DNA from: Nitrospiraceae bacterium
GTDB lineage: Bacteria; Nitrospirota; Thermodesulfovibrionia; UBA6902
Reading direction: 5' to 3'
Assembly: GCA_003599275.1 (NCBI GenBank)
Contig: QZJG01000026.1
Location: 1-56,606, forward strand
DNA length: 56,606 nt
Shown: positions 53,854 to 56,606 of the stretch, one piece after another
Numbering within the stretch: the stretch's first letter is position 1
Layout of the letters: every line of letters begins with the position of its first letter
The notes under the pieces: generated by a model
The model's input: only the letters and a program-made list of their open reading frames with translations
What the model was told of the DNA's origin: nothing
Database searches by the model: none
Position numbers and translations under genes: made by a program

Positions 53854-55095
53854 CTACCTCAGCCTGAGAAGGGCCAGAGATTCTATGTGAAATGTCTGGG
53901 GAAATAAATCGATCATCCTGACGGACCCGATATCGTATGCCTTATGTAATTCTCTCAGGTCCCTCGCGAATGTTGCGGGATTACAGGATATATAAACAAT
54001 TCTCTCCGGAATTAAAGCTGAAAGCTTTTCCATTACACTGTTTGATATCCCCGTCCTCGGTGGGTCGAGTATCACGATATCGAAGCGGCCGGCTGCATTA
54101 AAGTCTTCGGCGGAGGACTTGATGAACCTGCAGGTCTCTATTTTATTGATCTCCGCGTTCCTCCTGCCGTCCTCTATCGCGTGAGGATTTTCCTCGACCG
54201 CGACCACTTCCGCATCCGATGCAAGCGGGAGGGAAAAGTTGCCGGCGCCGGAGTAAAGGTCCAGGACCCTTTTCCCTTTTAACGGCTGCAAACTGTCTTT
54301 TATAAATTTGACGACCTTTTGATTGAGCCGCCAGTGGCTCTGAAAAAAGGTCGGCGGCGATACCGTATAACTCATATTATCGAGGCGCAACGTCACGTAA
54401 GTCCTGCCGTGCCGGGATATCTTATTGTCATGAGTTTCCACATATAAACCTGCGAACCCAACGTCCGTCAATGACGATGCCGGTTTGTTCATGGCTGATG
54501 CTGATTTGACGCGCGAAGAAAGCCTTATCAGAGCGGTGGAACAATCGCCTGTGGTTATGTGTATTTCCCTGACGTCGGGATTTTTTTTAAGCAGGGGTTT
54601 TGCCTTACTGAAATATTCGTTTATCTCCTCTGTCATGAGAGGGCAGTAATCGATGTCGACCACTTCCCTCGTATTCCCCCTGTAGAAACCGGCCTGCCCG
54701 TGAGATACCTTGAACTGCCCCCGCAATCTGTAATTCCAGGGACCCCCGTCAAAAAGCGGTGTGGAAAGTTCCGTCACTGTCTTTGCGAGCCTCTTCAGGG
54801 AATCTCCGAGGATTTCCTGTTTCAACTTTAGCTGGTGTTCATAGTCAATATGCTGCAGATGACAGCCGCCGCATGTTCCAAAATACCTGCATGCAGGCTC
54901 GATCCTGTATGGAGCAGGCTCAAGGACCTTCTTGACCGAGGCCGTGAGATAGTCTTTTTTTTCGCCCTCAACAGCGGCCTCAACGGTCTCACCCGGCAGC
55001 GCCGCGCCTTTGATCATGACAATCTTCCCTTCATGGCGGCCTATGGAAAGACCTCCGTATGCGGGGCGTTCAACCTTTAATATTAAATTTTTCAT
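53854..55095 (-). CDS. rlmD: 23S rRNA (uracil-C5)-methyltransferase, RlmD/RumA family
   Basis: 413 residues from ATG 55095 (MKNLILKVERPAYGG); a longer start at 55128 is possible. TRAM domain at the N-terminus, iron-sulphur Cys in ACRYFGTCGGCHLQH, FFQSHWRLNQKVV, SAM motif LDLYSGAGNFSLPLA, LDPPRTGIS, and the catalytic YISCNPATFARDLREL. The RlmD versus RlmCD or TrmA-like choice cannot be settled, so the symbol is tentative. Confidence 0.88.
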   Translation of the reverse strand: MKNLILKVERPAYGGLSIGRHEGKIVMIKGAALPGETVEAAVEGEKKDYLTASVKKVLEPAPYRIEPACRYFGTCGGCHLQHIDYEHQLKLKQEILGDSLKRLAKTVTELSTPLFDGGPWNYRLRGQFKVSHGQAGFYRGNTREVVDIDYCPLMTEEINEYFSKAKPLLKKNPDVREIHITTGDCSTALIRLSSRVKSASAMNKPASSLTDVGFAGLYVETHDNKISRHGRTYVTLRLDNMSYTVSPPTFFQSHWRLNQKVVKFIKDSLQPLKGKRVLDLYSGAGNFSLPLASDAEVVAVEENPHAIEDGRRNAEINKIETCRFIKSSAEDFNAAGRFDIVILDPPRTGISNSVMEKLSALIPERIVYISCNPATFARDLRELHKAYDIGSVRMIDLFPQTFHIESLALLRLR

Positions 55096-55206
55096 GGAGG
55101 CCATCGTTATTTTACAGGGTTTGCCCATTGTATAACAACGTAAAGAAGCAAAATGTTATATTAACGAAATCGCCGGCACGCCATTGTGAATTTAAAGGAG
55201 GTTTCA

Positions 55207-55749
55207 TTGAAAAAACTTACAAGATATTTCTTCGAGGGACTGTTGCTGCTGGTCCCGGTTGTGGCATCGGTATACATTGTATACCTTGTTTTTATCAAGA
55301 TCGACGCCATCTTCGGGTTCAAAACACCGGGGATAGGTTTCGCAGTCACACTGATCACCATAACGATAGTGGGATTTATTTCGTCAAATTTTCTTGCGAA
55401 AAAACTGATGAATGCCATCGATAGCGCATTCACGAAATTGCCGCTGGTAAAGATGATTTATACGTCCCTTAAAAATCTGGTGAACGCATTCGTGGGGGAC
55501 AAGAAGAGCTTTGACAAGCCGGTCCTCGTCACATTCTCTCCGGACAGCAATATACAGATCATAGGGTTCATGACAAGGGAAGGACTGGACAATATCGGAC
55601 TTTCAGGCAAGGTCGCGGTGTACGTGCCGCAGGCTTTCAACTTTGCAGGGAATCTTATATTGGTGCCCAGAGAACAGGTAACGCGATTGTCCGCTGACAG
55701 CAGTGAGATCATGGCCTTTATCGTATCGGGCGGCGTTGCATCGCGATAG
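55207..55749 (+). CDS. DUF502 membrane protein
   Basis: 180 residues from TTG 55207, set by AAAGGAGG. Two transmembrane helices (GLLLLVPVVASVYIVYLVF and IGFAVTLITITIVGFISS) and DUF502 features GIDSAF-type text (AIDSAFTKLPLVKMIYTSLKNLVNAF) and VYVPQAFNFAGNLILVPREQV. The family is widespread and of unclear function. Convergent with the YceI gene. Confidence 0.88.
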   Translation: MKKLTRYFFEGLLLLVPVVASVYIVYLVFIKIDAIFGFKTPGIGFAVTLITITIVGFISSNFLAKKLMNAIDSAFTKLPLVKMIYTSLKNLVNAFVGDKKSFDKPVLVTFSPDSNIQIIGFMTREGLDNIGLSGKVAVYVPQAFNFAGNLILVPREQVTRLSADSSEIMAFIVSGGVASR

Positions 55750-55767
55750 CATTCCGTCTTAAGGTCA

Positions 55768-56295
55768 TCAAGCAATCAGATCTGCCTCCAGATCTATAAA
55801 GAGGCGGACATCCTTTCCGACCATGAGACCGCCGTTCTCAAGAGGCGTATTCCAGGCAACGCCGAAGTCTTCACGGTTTATGACAGTTTTGGCTGTGAAC
55901 CCCATGCTCGTCTCGTCAAAGGGACTTTTGACGGAGCCGAAGAACTCGACTTCCGCGGTTATTGGCTTCGTGGTCCCGTGGATCGTCAAATCTCCGGTCA
56001 TTTTGCAGCTATTAAATGCCAAAATTTCGGACCTCGTGCTTTGGAAGGTGATCTTGGGATATTTTTCTACATGGAAGAACTCATTGCTCCTCAGGTGATC
56101 ATCCCTCTTCCGGATCCCGGTAAAAATACCTGCTGCGTCTATTTCAAAGTTTATTGATGTATTCGGTATGTCGGCGGGGTCGAACCGGACCTTTCCTGTA
56201 ATCCTGTTAAACTGGCCATGCACATCGCAAACCATCATATGTCTGATCGCGAAGGCGGCTACAGAATGATCGGGGTCAATATTCCATTCAGCCAT
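55768..56295 (-). CDS. YceI-family protein
   Basis: 175 residues: EWNIDPDHSVAAFAIRHMMVCDVHGQF, the usual YceI start, then VEKYPKITFQSTRSE and GDLTIHGTTKPITAEVEF. No signal peptide at this start, so cytoplasmic unless the true start is further upstream. YceI proteins form a lipid- or isoprenoid-binding barrel. AAGGAG ribosome site. Confidence 0.93.
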   Translation of the reverse strand: MAEWNIDPDHSVAAFAIRHMMVCDVHGQFNRITGKVRFDPADIPNTSINFEIDAAGIFTGIRKRDDHLRSNEFFHVEKYPKITFQSTRSEILAFNSCKMTGDLTIHGTTKPITAEVEFFGSVKSPFDETSMGFTAKTVINREDFGVAWNTPLENGGLMVGKDVRLFIDLEADLIA

Positions 56296-56374
56296 AATTG
56301 TCGCTCCTTATTTATCTGAAATACATTTACTGGGGAGTTCATAAGTAAGCATACATAAACGCCATTCCCGTGCC

Positions 56375-56455
56375 TGAAGCACCTACTGTTGGCAGTCTTT
56401 TGAGCGGGAATCCGGAAAGAAACTGGATGCCCGCTTACTACCTGCGGGCATGACA
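56375..56455. repeat. REP-like repeat between YceI and the right end
   Basis: CATTCCCGTGCC pairs loosely with GAGCGGGAATCC, and GATGCCCGC pairs with GCGGGCATG around a short loop. The layout resembles the 5791-5870 repeat. The long reading frame through this stretch is not credible as a gene. Confidence 0.5.
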
Positions 56456-56484
56456 AACGTGTCTTCATGCTAATGAACTGATTA

Positions 56485-56601
56485 ACAGGCTGCTGAAAAA
56501 GTATTTGGGCTGTCATTGCGAACCCTTCGCGGGTCATTCTGAGCGAAGCGAAGAATCTCGTCTTTACGCTCTGGGTAAACTCCGTGAAGCAATCCGCTTC
56601 T
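56485..56601 (-). repeat. 117-bp interspersed repeat, right copy
   Basis: Inverted copy of 58-174 (three mismatches seen). It contains ACAGGCTGCTGAAAAAG at its left end on the plus strand and CCGCTTCT at its right. With the left copy it brackets nearly the whole window. Confidence 0.85.
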
Positions 56602-56606
56602 ATATT

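Noticed and set aside
56259..56537. Frame running through the right-end repeats
   Set aside because: It overlaps YceI and REP-like sequence, and composition and motifs are not protein-like.

Overview
The window looks like a chromosomal contig from a Gram-negative, probably anaerobic bacterium of medium GC. The mix is sigma-54 regulators, a PEP-CTERM surface protein, a small multihaem cytochrome, a stand-alone hydrogenase maturation protease, and a TonB-type protein beside a cdaA-ybbR-glmM cassette. This fits Nitrospirota (Thermodesulfovibrio-like) or a deltaproteobacterial relative. The assignment is an inference from gene content, since no rRNA is present. Both ends of the window carry one 117-bp interspersed repeat in opposite orientation (58-174 and 56485-56601), which suggests an assembly limit or an inversion-prone segment.

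Layout: 0.2-7.4 kb (minus strand) holds c-di-AMP and cell-wall genes (glmM, ybbR/cdaR, cdaA), a TonB-family protein, a JAMM peptidase, a UspA protein, coaX, birA and a metallo-beta-lactamase-fold protein. 7.7-16 kb is mixed: an M23 peptidase, a GGDEF protein with a Cys-rich domain, a NifA-like activator, mdh with a nearly leaderless promoter, a periplasmic cupin and an M16 peptidase. 16.1-23.7 kb (minus strand) is a housekeeping block: pnp-rpsO, rnhB-rplS-trmD-khpA-rpsP without rimM, ffh, trxB and trxA. 24.4-27.6 kb is an envelope operon read from a clear sigma-54 promoter. It encodes a helical lipoprotein ending in Lys-Lys-Lys, two YkuD L,D-transpeptidases and an exported protein, ends at a strong terminator, and resembles a Braun-lipoprotein tethering system.

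27.7-41.4 kb is a defence region: a DnaQ-like exonuclease, a frameshifted ORF6N gene, and a full type I-E CRISPR-Cas locus ordered cas3-cse1-cse2-cas7-cas5e-cas6e, then a DUF1016 (YhcG-like) PD-(D/E)XK nuclease gene, then cas1-cas2. A 47-repeat array follows. The nuclease gene overlaps cas1 by 8 bp and has its own upstream palindromes, so nuclease-cas1-cas2 may be a separately regulated module. This is the most unusual part of the window. A degenerate orphan repeat lies 1.1 kb past the array.

41.5-48.9 kb holds small lipoproteins, a three-haem cytochrome, a PEP-CTERM protein with HAF-type repeats under a second sigma-54 promoter, a histidine kinase/NtrC-type regulator pair, a PilZ protein and a DUF5658-like membrane protein. 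48.9-56.3 kb holds a membrane metallophosphoesterase that overlaps a hydrogenase maturation protease by 161 bp tail to tail, then ettA, a host-attachment-family protein, a DUF4384 protein, an RlmD-type methyltransferase, a DUF502 protein and a YceI protein.
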